Both the position numbers and the translations under genes were made by a program. From Flavobacterium sp. HSC-61S13 (lineage in GTDB: Bacteria > Bacteroidota > Bacteroidia > Flavobacteriales > Flavobacteriaceae): DNA of 64,000 nt. Location of the stretch: the NCBI RefSeq assembly GCF_024171535.1, contig NZ_JALJZV010000006.1, positions 62,001 to 126,000 of the forward strand, in the 5' to 3' direction. This document shows positions 63,922 to 64,000 of this stretch, in pieces (positions within the stretch are counted from its first letter, which is position 1; each line of letters begins with the position of its first letter). The notes beneath the pieces are model-generated. The model was given only the letters and a program-made list of their open reading frames with translations. It was not told the origin of the DNA and ran no database searches.

Positions 63922-64000
63922 TTAATTTTGTTTTCTCACTATTTGCGCCATCAGTTCTGCTTCAGTGACAAGTTTTCCATTGGCATAAGCATTGGCTTGC
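63922..64000 (-). CDS. 3' end of probable bifunctional LpxC/FabZ gene (partial)
   Basis: Only the last 25 codons are in the window, ending ANGKLVTEAELMAQIVRKQN before a TAA at 63924-63922. This matches the C-terminal FabZ part of the flavobacterial LpxC/FabZ fusion (KLVxEAELMAQIV), which carries UDP-3-O-acyl-GlcNAc deacetylase and 3-hydroxyacyl-ACP dehydratase domains. The position directly before lpxA supports this. Whether the LpxC half is fused cannot be seen here. Confidence 0.8.
   Translation of the reverse strand, partial: QANAYANGKLVTEAELMAQIVRKQN

Overview
The window is an AT-rich chromosomal segment from a member of the Bacteroidota, almost certainly a Flavobacteriaceae species (Flavobacterium or a close relative). 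The support is: two secreted proteins with type IX secretion (T9SS) C-terminal domains, one type A and one type B; Bacteroidota-type promoters (TTG, about 19-20 bp, TAnnTTTG); a split two-gene transketolase; the tail of what looks like an LpxC/FabZ fusion next to lpxA; DUF4252, CCC-motif and META-domain proteins typical of the class; and mostly weak Shine-Dalgarno sequences. No rRNA, prophage, IS element or CRISPR array was seen. Most of the window is ordinary core genome with tight operons and hairpin terminators between convergent genes.

Layout. 1-7.4 kb: the 5' end of a probable ABC-transporter lipoprotein diverging from a YncE-like surface lipoprotein, a DUF4252 pair, a lipocalin-like lipoprotein, an HxlR regulator diverging from a flavin oxidoreductase, DUF3995, a secreted choloylglycine-hydrolase-type amidase, a sterol-desaturase-type enzyme and a CDGSH protein. 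7.5-8.95 kb: an accessory-looking cassette (SatD family gene plus a small membrane protein) between two 49-bp direct repeats, with three evenly spaced operator-like sites over its promoter. 9.0-9.7 kb: a tRNA operon with four identical tRNA-Lys(TTT) and one tRNA-Leu(GAG). 9.75-19.8 kb: aroK, a phosphoribosyltransferase, a methyltransferase, an Hsp15-like protein, an FKBP-like Ca-binding lipoprotein and a 2188-residue T9SS adhesin. 19.8-33.3 kb: split transketolase, MFS transporter, a 0.5-kb tandem-repeat intergenic region, a lone ABC ATPase, CDF exporter, pseudouridine synthase, rmuC, mgtE, a GlcD-type dehydrogenase with an Fsr-like MFS, and meaB. 33.3-47.4 kb: outer-membrane beta-barrel, an orphan response regulator with a lipid kinase, an LtaS-like sulfatase-fold transferase, rhodanese, thiamine diphosphokinase, a T9SS type A protein, aroC, lpxH-like, mqo, purM-ruvX and cysteine desulfurase. 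47.6-64 kb: FucP-like transporter, a Smr protein, DUF2752 and CCC-motif proteins, the pyrR-pyrB-HP-rnz-pdxH operon, YbjQ and META proteins, an M1 peptidase, sucD, and a lipid A operon (lpxC/fabZ tail-lpxA-efp-lpxD-NTF2-like).

The stretch most worth following up is 7.5-8.95 kb. The SatD protein keeps sequence hallmarks of a class III nucleotide-cyclase-like palm domain (ADIVDS, GDEF, a later GDG..A) fused to a C-terminal helix-turn-helix, and its partner is a multi-pass membrane protein. A nucleotide-signal plus membrane-effector reading is possible but is inference. SatD is a named family of unknown biochemistry, so novelty lies in the cassette architecture and the operator array.
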